From assembly GCF_019243155.1 (NCBI RefSeq), contig NZ_JAFAUS010000172.1, forward strand, positions 1 through 43,511: a stretch of DNA of 43,511 bases. The letters are read 5' to 3'. The stretch's first letter is position 1. Every line of letters begins with the position of its first letter. This DNA is from Mycobacterium sp. GTDB lineage: Bacteria; Actinomycetota; Actinomycetes; Mycobacteriales; Mycobacteriaceae. Below the pieces are notes generated by a model that worked only from the letters and a program-made list of their open reading frames with translations, was not told where the DNA came from and made no database searches. Positions 32,941 to 40,805 of this stretch are shown piece after piece. The position numbers and the translations under genes are program-made.

Positions 32941-33642
32941 ATGGAGAAGGTGATCGCGGTGCTGATGCGGCCCGACGCGGATGACGAGTGGTGCGCACGC
33001 CAGCGAGGGCCCGTGGCCGACAAGCTGCTGGGGCTGGGCGTGCAGGGGTTGTCCGTCAATGTCCGCGACGGCGCGGTGCGCCACTCGTTGATGACGCTCA
33101 CGACTTTGGATCCTCCGGTCGCCGCGGTGGTGAGCATGTGGACCCAGCAGTGCTACGGCGAGCAGATGACCGCGGCGCTCGAACTGCTTGCCCAGGAGTG
33201 TCAGCAGCTCGGCGCCTACCTGGTAACCGAATCGGTGCCACTGCGTCCGCCCACTAACGAACCGAGTTCGCGCACAACGGGTTTGGCGAACATCGCGCTG
33301 CTACGCCGGCCACCCGGCCTGGACCAGGCCAGCTGGCTAGACCGGTGGCAGCGCGACCACACCTCCGTCGCGATCGAAACGCAGTCGATCTTCGGCTACA
33401 CCCAGAATTGGGTGGTACGCACCCTCACTCCCGAAGGCCCGGGAATCGACGGCATCGTCGAGGAGTTGTTCCCACCGGAAGCGATTACCGACCTCAAGGC
33501 ATTTTTTGGAGCTGCCGACGACAACGACCTGCAGGACCGGTTGGGCCGGATGGTCGCCAGCACGGCGGCATTCGGCGCTAATGAGAACATCGACACCGTG
33601 CCCACCAGTCGTTACGTCATGAAAACACCGTTCAACGACTGA
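32941..33642 (+). CDS. EthD-like dimeric alpha/beta-barrel protein (Rv1874-like)
   Basis: A 233-residue protein. LLRRPPGLDQASWLDRWQRDHTSVAIETQSIFGYTQNWVVRTLTPEG and the late FFGAADDNDLQDRLGRMVASTAAF resemble the EthD domain, first noted in a rhodococcal ether-degradation cluster. The N-terminal half (EKVIAVLMRPDADDEWC) looks like a second, weaker barrel copy. The reaction is unknown. TAGGTT stands 6 nt before the ATG, and its TAG is the oxyR stop codon, so the gene may have its own leaderless promoter. The PPOX gene follows after 10 nt. Confidence 0.8.
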   Translation: MEKVIAVLMRPDADDEWCARQRGPVADKLLGLGVQGLSVNVRDGAVRHSLMTLTTLDPPVAAVVSMWTQQCYGEQMTAALELLAQECQQLGAYLVTESVPLRPPTNEPSSRTTGLANIALLRRPPGLDQASWLDRWQRDHTSVAIETQSIFGYTQNWVVRTLTPEGPGIDGIVEELFPPEAITDLKAFFGAADDNDLQDRLGRMVASTAAFGANENIDTVPTSRYVMKTPFND

Positions 33643-33652
33643 GGAACTCAAC

Positions 33653-34096
33653 ATGACAACACTGGACGACGCCGTCGCATTGGCCGCGACGGAAAGCGGT
33701 CTGGCAGTAGTGTCCACCGTCCGCGCCGACGGGACGGTGCAGGCTTCGCTGGTCAACGTCGGCAAGTTGCCGCACCCGGACTCCGGCGAACCGGTTCTGG
33801 GTTTCACCACCTACGGCAAGGTCAAACTCGCCAACCTGCGCGAGCGGCCCCAACTCGCCGTCACGTTCCGCAACGGCTGGCAATGGGCGACCGCCGAAGG
33901 CCGGGCGGAGCTCGTCGGCCCGGACGACACACAGCCCTGGCTGGCCGACGACGACCGGTTGCGACTGCTGCTGCGCGAGGTGTTCACCGCGGCGGGCCGC
34001 AGCCACGACGACTGGGACGAGTACGACCGGGTGATGGCCCGTGAGCGGCGCGCCGTGGTGTTGATCGCGCCCACCCGCGTCTACAGCAACGGCTGA
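33653..34096 (+). CDS. PPOX-class split-barrel protein, probably F420-dependent (Rv1875-like)
   Basis: A 147-residue protein of the pyridoxamine 5'-phosphate oxidase-like split-barrel fold. ESGLAVVSTVRADGTVQASLVN, VLGFTTYGKVKLANLRERPQLAVTFRNGWQWATAEGRAELVGPDD and RRAVVLIAPTRVY are typical of the mycobacterial F420-binding branch. A GAGG ribosome site lies 8 nt before the ATG. The gene is 10 nt after the EthD-like gene, so they form an operon matching Rv1874-Rv1875 in order and size. Confidence 0.87.
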   Translation: MTTLDDAVALAATESGLAVVSTVRADGTVQASLVNVGKLPHPDSGEPVLGFTTYGKVKLANLRERPQLAVTFRNGWQWATAEGRAELVGPDDTQPWLADDDRLRLLLREVFTAAGRSHDDWDEYDRVMARERRAVVLIAPTRVYSNG

Positions 34097-34124
34097 GCCG
34101 GCACCCACGAGTTAGGCTGCAGCC

Positions 34125-34883
34125 GTGATGCTGCAGATCAACGACGAGAACCGGGTGCGCACCCTCACCCTGAACCGGCCCGAAGCGCTCAACGCGTTCA
34201 ACGAGGCGCTCTACGACGCCACCGCCGAGGCACTGCTGGCCGCCGCCGACGATCCGGACGTCGCGGTCGTGTTGCTGACCGGGACCGGTCGTGGTTTCAG
34301 CGCGGGCACCGATCTCGGCGAGATGCAGGCGCGGATCACCGACCCGGATTTCACCCCGGGCAAGCACGGCTTCCCCGGAATGATCGAAGCGCTGGGCGCC
34401 TTCCCGAAACCGTTGATCTGCGCGGTCAACGGCGTCGGCGTGGGCATCGGGACTACCATCCTCGGGTACGCCGACCTGGCGTTCATGTCGTCGACCGCCC
34501 GCCTGAAGTGTCCGTTCACCAGTCTGGGCGTAGCACCGGAAGCGGCCTCGTCGTATCTGCTGCCGCAACTGGTCGGTCGGCAGAACGCAGCCTGGCTGTT
34601 GATGTCCTCGGAGTGGATCGACGCCGCCGAAGCCCTGCGGATGGGTTTGGTCTGGCGGGTGTGCGAGCCCGACGAATTGCTACCCGAAGCCCGTCGTCAC
34701 GCCGAAGTCCTTGCCTCGCGGCCGATTTCGAGTCTGATGGCGGTCAAGCACACGATGGTCGACCCTGTCCGTCCGGGGATCGCCGCGGCGACCGCGCGAG
34801 AGAACGCCCATTTCGCCGAACTGATGGGCGGCCAGGCCAACGCCGACGCGCTGGCCGATTTCAGCCAAGGACGCCGAAGCTAA
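34125..34883 (+). CDS. Enoyl-CoA hydratase/isomerase-family protein
   Basis: A 252-residue crotonase-fold protein. The oxyanion hole is built by GFSAGTDLGEM (about 57-67) and GVGVGIGTTILGYADLAFMS (about 103-122). The first hydratase glutamate is missing (CPFTSLG). The segment APEAASSYLLPQLVG retains a Glu (139), as in delta3,delta2-enoyl-CoA isomerases (xPEgxSSxxLP). I therefore favour an isomerase over a hydratase. TAGGCT ends exactly 6 nt before the GTG at 34125, supporting a leaderless GTG over the ATG that follows. Its stop overlaps that of bfd by 4 nt. Confidence 0.9.
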   Translation: MMLQINDENRVRTLTLNRPEALNAFNEALYDATAEALLAAADDPDVAVVLLTGTGRGFSAGTDLGEMQARITDPDFTPGKHGFPGMIEALGAFPKPLICAVNGVGVGIGTTILGYADLAFMSSTARLKCPFTSLGVAPEAASSYLLPQLVGRQNAAWLLMSSEWIDAAEALRMGLVWRVCEPDELLPEARRHAEVLASRPISSLMAVKHTMVDPVRPGIAAATARENAHFAELMGGQANADALADFSQGRRS

Positions 34884-35074
34884 CCGATCGAGGGGGCGGG
34901 TTCGCGCGCCTCTTCCTTTGATGCGGCGAGGATCGCCCGCAGCGTGCGACGGCAGCGCCCGCAGTCACCACCGGCCCCGCATGCGGCGGCGATCTCCTTG
35001 GAGGTGGACGCACCCTGCGCAACCACCTCGCACACCGTGTGGGTGGTCGCCCCTACGCACAGGCACACGTACAT
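34880..35074 (-). CDS. bfd: Bacterioferritin-associated ferredoxin Bfd
   Basis: A 64-residue [2Fe-2S] protein that in other bacteria reduces the iron core of bacterioferritin and releases iron. The cluster ligands are Cys4 and Cys6 (MYVCLCVG) and Cys38 and Cys41 (GGDCGRCRRTL), the exact Bfd layout. CGGAGAAG precedes the ATG. It diverges from bfrA, its expected partner, and two IdeR boxes in the shared 259-bp region begin 48 bp upstream of its start. Opposite iron control of release (bfd) and storage (bfrA) is likely. Confidence 0.93.
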   Translation of the reverse strand: MYVCLCVGATTHTVCEVVAQGASTSKEIAAACGAGGDCGRCRRTLRAILAASKEEAREPAPSIG

Positions 35075-35121
35075 TCAGCACTTCTCCGGCAGGCAGGTGA
35101 TCGTCCGCGTGAGCCTCATAA

Positions 35122-35164
35122 TTAGATGAGTCTAACCTAAGTCGATTAGTGGAGTCTAACCTAA
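35122..35164. promoter_or_regulatory. Two tandem IdeR iron boxes
   Basis: TTAGATGAGTCTAACCTAA (35122-35140) agrees with the IdeR consensus TTAGGTTAGGCTAACCTAA at 16 of 19 positions. TTAGTGGAGTCTAACCTAA (35146-35164) agrees at 15 of 19. They lie 24 bp centre to centre between divergent bfd and bfrA. M. tuberculosis bfrA also has tandem boxes through which iron-loaded IdeR activates it (from memory). Here IdeR could repress bfd at the same time. Confidence 0.88.
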
Positions 35165-35333
35165 GTATGCATACCCCAACTTGCGCACGCGACACACTGA
35201 GCACAGCCAAACCTTGCTGGAACATTCGAAACGGGCGTGGCAAAGTCGCTGCTACGGACGAGCACGGTGTACAACAGCCCAGCGCACCTGCGATGAGCCG
35301 ACATGACAGCCTGCACATCCAAAAGGAGTGACC

Positions 35334-35837
35334 ATGCAAGGTGATCCCGATGTTCTGCGTCTGCTCAACGAGCAGTTGACCAGTGAGCTCACCGCCATCA
35401 ACCAGTACTTTCTACACTCCAAGATGCAGGACAACTGGGGCTTCACGGAGTTAGCTGAGCACACCCGGGCGGAGTCGTTCGACGAGATGCGACACGCCGA
35501 GGCGATCACCGACCGCATCCTGTTGCTCGACGGATTGCCGAACTACCAGCGGCTGTTCTCGCTGCGCATCGGCCAGACGATTCGCGAGCAGTTCGAGGCC
35601 GACCTCGCCATCGAGTACGAGGTGATGGAGCGGCTCAAGCCCGGCGTGATCATGTGCCGCCAAAAGCAGGACAGCACCAGCGCCTTCCTGCTCGAGCAGA
35701 TCATCGCCGACGAGGAAAACCACATCGACTACCTCGAGACGCAGCTGGAGTTGATGGACAAGCTCGGGGTGGAGCTCTACTCGGCGCAATGCGTGTCCCG
35801 GCCACCGGGCTCCCAGTCGGCGCCTTCAGGGGACTGA
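35334..35837 (+). CDS. bfrA: Bacterioferritin BfrA
   Basis: Haem-containing ferritin, 24-mer iron store, 167 residues. The ferroxidase ligands are Glu18, Glu51, His54, Glu94, Glu127 and His130. Met52, the axial haem ligand, is in FDEMRHAE. The sequence follows M. tuberculosis BfrA (159 residues) throughout, with about eight extra C-terminal residues after CVSRPPG. AAAGGAG 7 nt upstream supports the ATG at 35334 rather than the GTG at 35328. Control by the two IdeR boxes is expected. Confidence 0.97.
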   Translation: MQGDPDVLRLLNEQLTSELTAINQYFLHSKMQDNWGFTELAEHTRAESFDEMRHAEAITDRILLLDGLPNYQRLFSLRIGQTIREQFEADLAIEYEVMERLKPGVIMCRQKQDSTSAFLLEQIIADEENHIDYLETQLELMDKLGVELYSAQCVSRPPGSQSAPSGD

Positions 35838-35876
35838 GCGGGACTGAGCGAAAGCCCGGACTAACCTTCGGAAGGG

Positions 35877-37943
35877 ATGACAAGCCAGAGAACGCCAGCG
35901 AGCCAGGCGGTCGCGGTCGTGGATCCCGCGTCCAGCGGGGCGCTGATCAGCCCGCAGCGACGCAACCTGATCTTCGTCGCGGTCGTGCTCGGCATGCTGC
36001 TGGCGGCCTTGGACCAGACGATCGTCGCGACCGCGCTACCGACCATCGTCGCCAATCTCGGCGACGCCGGCCACCAATCCTGGGTCGTCACAAGCTATCT
36101 GCTGGCATCGACGATCGTCACCGCCCTCGTCGGCAAGCTCGGTGATTCGTTCGGGCGCAAGCGCGTGTTCCAGGGCGCGGTGCTGTTCTTCGTCGTCGGA
36201 TCGGTGTTGTGCGGGCTGTCCCAGTCGATGGCCATGCTGGTGGGATCCCGAGCGCTGCAAGGGATCGGCGGGGGCGGGATCACGGTCACCGCCAGCGCGT
36301 TGATCGGTGAGGTTGTCCCGCTTCGTGATCGGGGTCGGTATCAGGGCATCCTCGGCGCGGTCTTCGGTGTCACGACCGTCATCGGCCCGTTGTTGGGCGG
36401 CTATTTCACCGACTACCTGACCTGGCGGTGGGCGTTCTGGGTCAACGTGCCCATCTCGGTGGTGGTCATCTTCGTCGCCGCCGCGGCGATCCCTGCGCTG
36501 GCTGCGTCCACCAAGCCGGCCATCGACTACGCCGGGATAGCGTTCATCGGCCTGGGCGCCGCCGGGCTGACCCTGGCCACCAGCTGGGGCGGCACCCTGT
36601 ACCCGTGGGGCTCGCCGACGATCATCGGCCTGTTCGTCGGCGCCGTGGTGGCACTCGGCGCATTCGTCGCGGTGGAACGGCGGGCGGCCGCGCCGATTCT
36701 GCCGATCCGGTTGTTCGGCAGCCCGGTTTTCGCGGTGTGCTGCGTGCTGTCCTTCGTCGTGGGCTTCGCGATGCTGGGCGCGATGACGTTCCTGCCGACA
36801 TATATGCAGTACGTGGATGGCGTCTCGGCGACCACTTCGGGACTGCGGACGCTGCCCATGGTCGTCGGGATGCTGATCACCTCGACCGGCAGCGGCATCA
36901 TCGTCGGCCGCACCGGCCGCTACAAGATCTTTCCCGTCGTCGGCACCGCGCTGATGGCGCTGGCCTTCTTCTTGATGTCGCGGATGGAACCGTCCACCCC
37001 GACGTTGGTCCAGTCGCTGTATCTGGTCATCCTGGGCGCCGGCATCGGATTGTCCATGCAGGTGCTGGTCCTCATCGTGCAGAACACCGCGAACTTCGAA
37101 GACCTCGGCGTCGCGACCTCCGGGGTGACGTTCTTCCGGACGATCGGAAGTTCTTTCGGCGCAGCGATATTCGGCTCACTGTTCGTGAACTTCCTCAACC
37201 ATCGAATGGCTGCGGCGTTGGCCGCGAGCGGCGCGCCACCCAGCGCGGTCGCTTCGCCGGAGGCCCTGCATCGGCAGCCCCCCAACGTCGCCGCGCCCAT
37301 CGTGACGGCCTACGCCGAGTCACTGACGCAGGTCTTCTTGTGGGCGGCGCCGGTCGCGCTGGTCGGTTTCGTGCTGGCGCTGCTCCTACGTGAAGTCCCG
37401 CTGCGGGATCTGCACGACAGCACAGTCGATCTCGGTGATGCGTTCGGGATGCCGACGAGCGAGACGCCGGACCAGATGCTGGAGAACGCCATCGCGCGCA
37501 TGCTGCGCGGCGAGCCCGGCATGCGGCTGCGCAGCATCGCCATGCGGCCCGACTGTCAGCTCGACGTCGCCGGTCTGTGGGGAGTGCTGCGGATCAACCG
37601 CTACGCGCAGATCTACGGGGTGGCCCGGCTCACCGACATGGCCGACTACCTGCGGATGCCTTTCGAAGTCCTCGAGCCGACGTTCTCGCGCCTGGTCACC
37701 GGCGGCTACGCCCGCCGCGACGGAGAACAGATGTGGTTGACACCGGCCGGGGCCCAGCAGGTTGGCTACGTGTACGCGCTGCTGCTGGCCTGGCTTGTTG
37801 ACAAGCTGGCCCGGTCACCCGGTTTCGAGGGTCGCCCGGATCGTCACGAGGTGGAAGCGGCGCTGGAACGCGTGGTGCATCGGGTTCTGGCACAACGAGA
37901 TTGGCACGACGACCAGTCGACTGCCATTCTCAGAGCCCGTTGA
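35877..37943 (+). CDS. DHA2-family (14-helix) MFS exporter with C-terminal cytosolic domain (Rv1877-like)
   Basis: A 688-residue drug:H+ antiporter-type transporter. About 14 membrane helices span residues 25-520. Motif LGDSFGRKRVFQG follows helix 2, and motif C-type GAVFGVTTVIGPLLGGYF lies in helix 5. LAALDQTIVATALPTIVANLG in helix 1 is the DHA2 D1 signature. After the last helix about 165 residues are soluble, including LDVAGLWGVLRINRYAQIYGVARLTDMADYLRMPFEVLEPTFSRLVTGGYARRDGEQMWLTPAG, which looks like a MarR-type winged helix. Rv1877 is similar in length. The exported substrate is unknown. It follows bfrA after 39 nt. Confidence 0.92.
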   Translation: MTSQRTPASQAVAVVDPASSGALISPQRRNLIFVAVVLGMLLAALDQTIVATALPTIVANLGDAGHQSWVVTSYLLASTIVTALVGKLGDSFGRKRVFQGAVLFFVVGSVLCGLSQSMAMLVGSRALQGIGGGGITVTASALIGEVVPLRDRGRYQGILGAVFGVTTVIGPLLGGYFTDYLTWRWAFWVNVPISVVVIFVAAAAIPALAASTKPAIDYAGIAFIGLGAAGLTLATSWGGTLYPWGSPTIIGLFVGAVVALGAFVAVERRAAAPILPIRLFGSPVFAVCCVLSFVVGFAMLGAMTFLPTYMQYVDGVSATTSGLRTLPMVVGMLITSTGSGIIVGRTGRYKIFPVVGTALMALAFFLMSRMEPSTPTLVQSLYLVILGAGIGLSMQVLVLIVQNTANFEDLGVATSGVTFFRTIGSSFGAAIFGSLFVNFLNHRMAAALAASGAPPSAVASPEALHRQPPNVAAPIVTAYAESLTQVFLWAAPVALVGFVLALLLREVPLRDLHDSTVDLGDAFGMPTSETPDQMLENAIARMLRGEPGMRLRSIAMRPDCQLDVAGLWGVLRINRYAQIYGVARLTDMADYLRMPFEVLEPTFSRLVTGGYARRDGEQMWLTPAGAQQVGYVYALLLAWLVDKLARSPGFEGRPDRHEVEAALERVVHRVLAQRDWHDDQSTAILRAR

Positions 37944-37980
37944 CGGTGATCGGCGACCGGCCCGGGCGTACCATCACGCC

Positions 37981-38475
37981 ATGAGCCGAATCGGAACCTT
38001 TGCTGACGACGACCTGGCCGGCTGGTTTGCGAAGTCGCCCGACATCGGCGGCGCGCTGGGCGGCTTCAGCCAGGCGGTCTACACCAAGAACCGGCTGCCG
38101 CTGCGCACCCGCGAACTCGCCCGCGCCGTCATCGCCCACCACAACGAATGCGTCGTCTGCGTCAACACCCGCGACGAGGACGGTCCCGCGGCCGGCGTCG
38201 ACGAGGAGTTGTACGACCACGCCCGGGAGTGGCGCACCTGGCCCGGCTACAGCGAGGAAGAGCGGCTGGCCGCCGAATTCGCCGACCGGTTCGCCACCGA
38301 ACACACCAAATTGCGCGACGACGAGGACTTCTGGAGCCGCTGCTCGGAACACTTCTCCGACGAGCTGCTCGCCGACCTGGCCCTGTCCTGCGCCCTGTGG
38401 GTCGGCATGGGACGGGTGTTGCGAACCCTCGACATCGGTCAGGCATGCATGCTCAAGATCCCCAGCCGCGCGTAG
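37981..38475 (+). CDS. AhpD-like carboxymuconolactone decarboxylase-family protein
   Basis: A 164-residue helical protein with LRTRELARAVIAHHNECVVCVNTR, the CxxC-bearing AhpD/CMD core (Cys57, Cys60). ERLAAEFADRFATEHTKLRDDEDFWSRCSEHFSDELLADLAL is a typical second half. A role as thiol peroxidase or redox adaptor is possible, but not all members retain it. TACCAT stands 6 nt before the ATG at 37981, a leaderless pattern. The frame stays open further upstream inside the exporter gene and is not used. Confidence 0.86.
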   Translation: MSRIGTFADDDLAGWFAKSPDIGGALGGFSQAVYTKNRLPLRTRELARAVIAHHNECVVCVNTRDEDGPAAGVDEELYDHAREWRTWPGYSEEERLAAEFADRFATEHTKLRDDEDFWSRCSEHFSDELLADLALSCALWVGMGRVLRTLDIGQACMLKIPSRA

Positions 38476-38528
38476 CCACTGATCATTTCGGGCACAAACG
38501 GCGGCGCCCCGTTGTTGCGCCACGGGTG

Positions 38529-39410
38529 ATGAAAATTCGGTTCGGCGTCGGACTGGGTGCGGATACCGCACCGGATCAGTTGGCGGGCATCGTCGATCGC
38601 CTGGAAGCCGGCGGGGTGGACTCACTGTGGTTCTCGGAGCTGGTCTACTCACCGGCCGTCGATCCGACGGTTGGCATGGCCTACGCCCTCGCCCGCACAA
38701 GCCGGCTCAAAGTGGGCACGTCGGTCGCCGTACTGCCGGGCCGACACCCGGTGCTGGTGGCCAAGCAGTTGGCGTCGCTGGCTGCGCTCGCGCCCAAGCG
38801 GGTGCTTCCCGTCTTCGGATTGCGTTCGGCGATTCCCGCCGAGCGCGAGGTGTTCGTGGTCCCCGACGGCGAGCGGGCGGCGGTGTTCGACGAGTCGCTG
38901 AGGGTGCTGCGCTCGGCGCTGGTCGAGGATTCCGCCAGCTACAGCGGGCGGTACTTCAACGTGAACGGCGCCGCGGTCGCGCCCAGACCGGTGCCGCCGC
39001 TGGACATTTGGTTGGGCGGCTCGGCGCCCGCGGCGTTTCGCCGGATCGGCGAGCTGGGCGACGGCTGGTTGGGCAGTTTCCTCACCCCTTCCGAGGCACG
39101 GGCGGGACGCGAGGCGATCCAACTGGCGGCGGCGCAAGCCGGGCGGGAGATCGAACCCGATCACTTCGGGATCTCGCTGGCCGTCATCGACGGCGAGTTG
39201 CCCGCGGAGCTGGCCGCGGCGGTGCGCAAGCGTCGTCCGGACCTCGACCCCGTTGAGCTGATCGCCACCGGCTGGGATCGATTGCACCGGCAACTCGACG
39301 GCTACATCGAAGCGGGTTTGACGAAGTTCGTCATCCGGCCGGCCGGGGGAGCGTCCGTCGACGGCTTCATCGATCGATTCGTCACCGAGCTGGTCGGCCG
39401 CCAGAACTGA
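38529..39410 (+). CDS. LLM-class F420-dependent oxidoreductase
   Basis: A 293-residue luciferase-like TIM-barrel protein. MKIRFGVGLGADTAPDQLAGIVDRLEAGGVDSLWFSE, RTSRLKVGTSVAVLPGRHPVLVAKQLASLAALAPKRVLPVFGL and PPLDIWLGGSAPAAFRRIGELGDGWLGSFLTP are the family landmarks. It is the second LLM gene in the window and only distantly like the first. The ATG at 38529 is chosen; a GTG at 38526 is an alternative and no ribosome site is clear. Its place before glnA3 suggests, weakly, a link with nitrogen-compound metabolism. Confidence 0.9.
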   Translation: MKIRFGVGLGADTAPDQLAGIVDRLEAGGVDSLWFSELVYSPAVDPTVGMAYALARTSRLKVGTSVAVLPGRHPVLVAKQLASLAALAPKRVLPVFGLRSAIPAEREVFVVPDGERAAVFDESLRVLRSALVEDSASYSGRYFNVNGAAVAPRPVPPLDIWLGGSAPAAFRRIGELGDGWLGSFLTPSEARAGREAIQLAAAQAGREIEPDHFGISLAVIDGELPAELAAAVRKRRPDLDPVELIATGWDRLHRQLDGYIEAGLTKFVIRPAGGASVDGFIDRFVTELVGRQN

Positions 39411-39443
39411 ATTTGCGGCGCCGGGCTTTCGCGAGGCTGCAGA

Positions 39444-40805
39444 ATGGCTGCCATGACCGGCACACCGCTCGCCGCAGCGGCGATCGCCCAACTGGAGTCC
39501 GAAGGTGTCGACACCGTCATCGGCACGACGGTGAATCCCGCCGGACTCACGCTGGCCAAGACCGTTCCGATCCGGCGCACCAACGCGTTCGCCAACCCCG
39601 GGCTGGGGGCCAGTCCGTCGTGGCATGTCTTCGCTATCGACCAGACCGGCATCGCCTTCACCCCGGAGGCCGGGGTGGTCGGCGATCAGCGCCTGCGTAT
39701 CGACCTGGCCGCGCTACGCATCGTCGGCGACGGGCTGGCGTGGGGGCCGGCCGCGTTCTTCGAGCAGGATGGCTCGCCGGTTGCCGCGTGCAGTCGGGGA
39801 ACGCTCACCCGGATCGAAGGCGCTCTCGCGGACGCCGGCATCGCCGCCGCCGTCGGGCACGAGATCGAGTTCGTTCTGGTAGGGCCGGACGGGAGCCGGC
39901 TGCCGTCGACGTTGTGGGCGCAATACGGCCTCGCCGGTGTGCTCGAACACGAGGCGTTCGTTCGGGATGTCATCCAGTCAGCCACGACGGCCGGAGTCGC
40001 GATCGAGCAGTTCCACCCCGAATACGGTGCCAACCAATTCGAGATCTCGCTGTCGCCGCAACCGCCGGTGGCCGCGGCCGATCAGCTGGTGCTGATGCGG
40101 CTGATCATCGCCCGCGCCGCGCGTCGCCACGGGGTTCGCATCAGCCTGTCACCCGCACCGTTCGCCGGCAGCGCCGGATCGGGTGCCCATCAACACTTTT
40201 CGTTGACCACGCCCGAGGGACCGTTGTTCTCCGATGGCACCGGCGTCCGCGGCATGACGCCCGCGGGGCAGAGCGCGGTCGCGGGGGTGGTGCACGGTCT
40301 GCCGGAGGCGCAGGGCATCCTGTGCGGATCGATCGTCTCCGGCCTGCGGATGCGGCCCGGCAACTGGGCCGGCGCGTATGCGTGCTGGGGCACCGAGAAC
40401 CGCGAGGCGGCGGTGCGATTCATCGCGGGTGGGCCCGCGAGCCCGCTCGGCGGCAACGTGGAAGTGAAGTCCATCGACCCCTCGGCGAACGTCTATCTGG
40501 CGTCGGCCACCATCCTGGGCCTGGCGCTGGACGGGATCAAGCACCAGACGGCGCTGCCACCGGAGGTCACGATCGACCCCGCGCTGCTATCGGATCCCGA
40601 CCGGGAACGCGACTGCATCGTTCGGTTGACCGATGCTCAGCCCGAAGCCATTGCCGCCCTTGATGGTTCGGAACTGTTGCGCGGCATCCTGGGCGATGCC
40701 GCGGTCGATGCGGTGGTCGCCGTCCGCCGCCTCGAGCAGGAGCACTACGGCGATCTCGGCCCAGAGCAGTTGGCGGACAAGTTTCGCATGGCCTGGAGCC
40801 TGTGA
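39444..40805 (+). CDS. glnA3: Glutamine-synthetase-like ligase GlnA3
   Basis: A 453-residue protein of the glutamine synthetase superfamily, in the GlnA3/PuuA-like branch that joins glutamate to amines rather than to ammonia in several actinobacteria. Motifs: VGHEIEFVLVGPDG (metal-binding Glu residues), FHPEYGANQFEISLSPQPP, GSGAHQHFSL, SGLRMRPGNWAGAYACWGTENREAAVRF and KSIDPSANVYLASATILGLALDGI. It corresponds to Rv1878. The ATG at 39444 follows a weak GAGG; an ATG at 39453 would match the Rv1878 start more closely. Its TGA overlaps the GTG of the amidohydrolase gene. Confidence 0.93.
   Translation: MAAMTGTPLAAAAIAQLESEGVDTVIGTTVNPAGLTLAKTVPIRRTNAFANPGLGASPSWHVFAIDQTGIAFTPEAGVVGDQRLRIDLAALRIVGDGLAWGPAAFFEQDGSPVAACSRGTLTRIEGALADAGIAAAVGHEIEFVLVGPDGSRLPSTLWAQYGLAGVLEHEAFVRDVIQSATTAGVAIEQFHPEYGANQFEISLSPQPPVAAADQLVLMRLIIARAARRHGVRISLSPAPFAGSAGSGAHQHFSLTTPEGPLFSDGTGVRGMTPAGQSAVAGVVHGLPEAQGILCGSIVSGLRMRPGNWAGAYACWGTENREAAVRFIAGGPASPLGGNVEVKSIDPSANVYLASATILGLALDGIKHQTALPPEVTIDPALLSDPDRERDCIVRLTDAQPEAIAALDGSELLRGILGDAAVDAVVAVRRLEQEHYGDLGPEQLADKFRMAWSL

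Noticed and set aside
35831..35850. Exact tandem 10-mer GGACTGAGCG at the bfrA stop
   Set aside because: A short duplication that adds no coding change. It looks like replication slippage, too small to call a feature.
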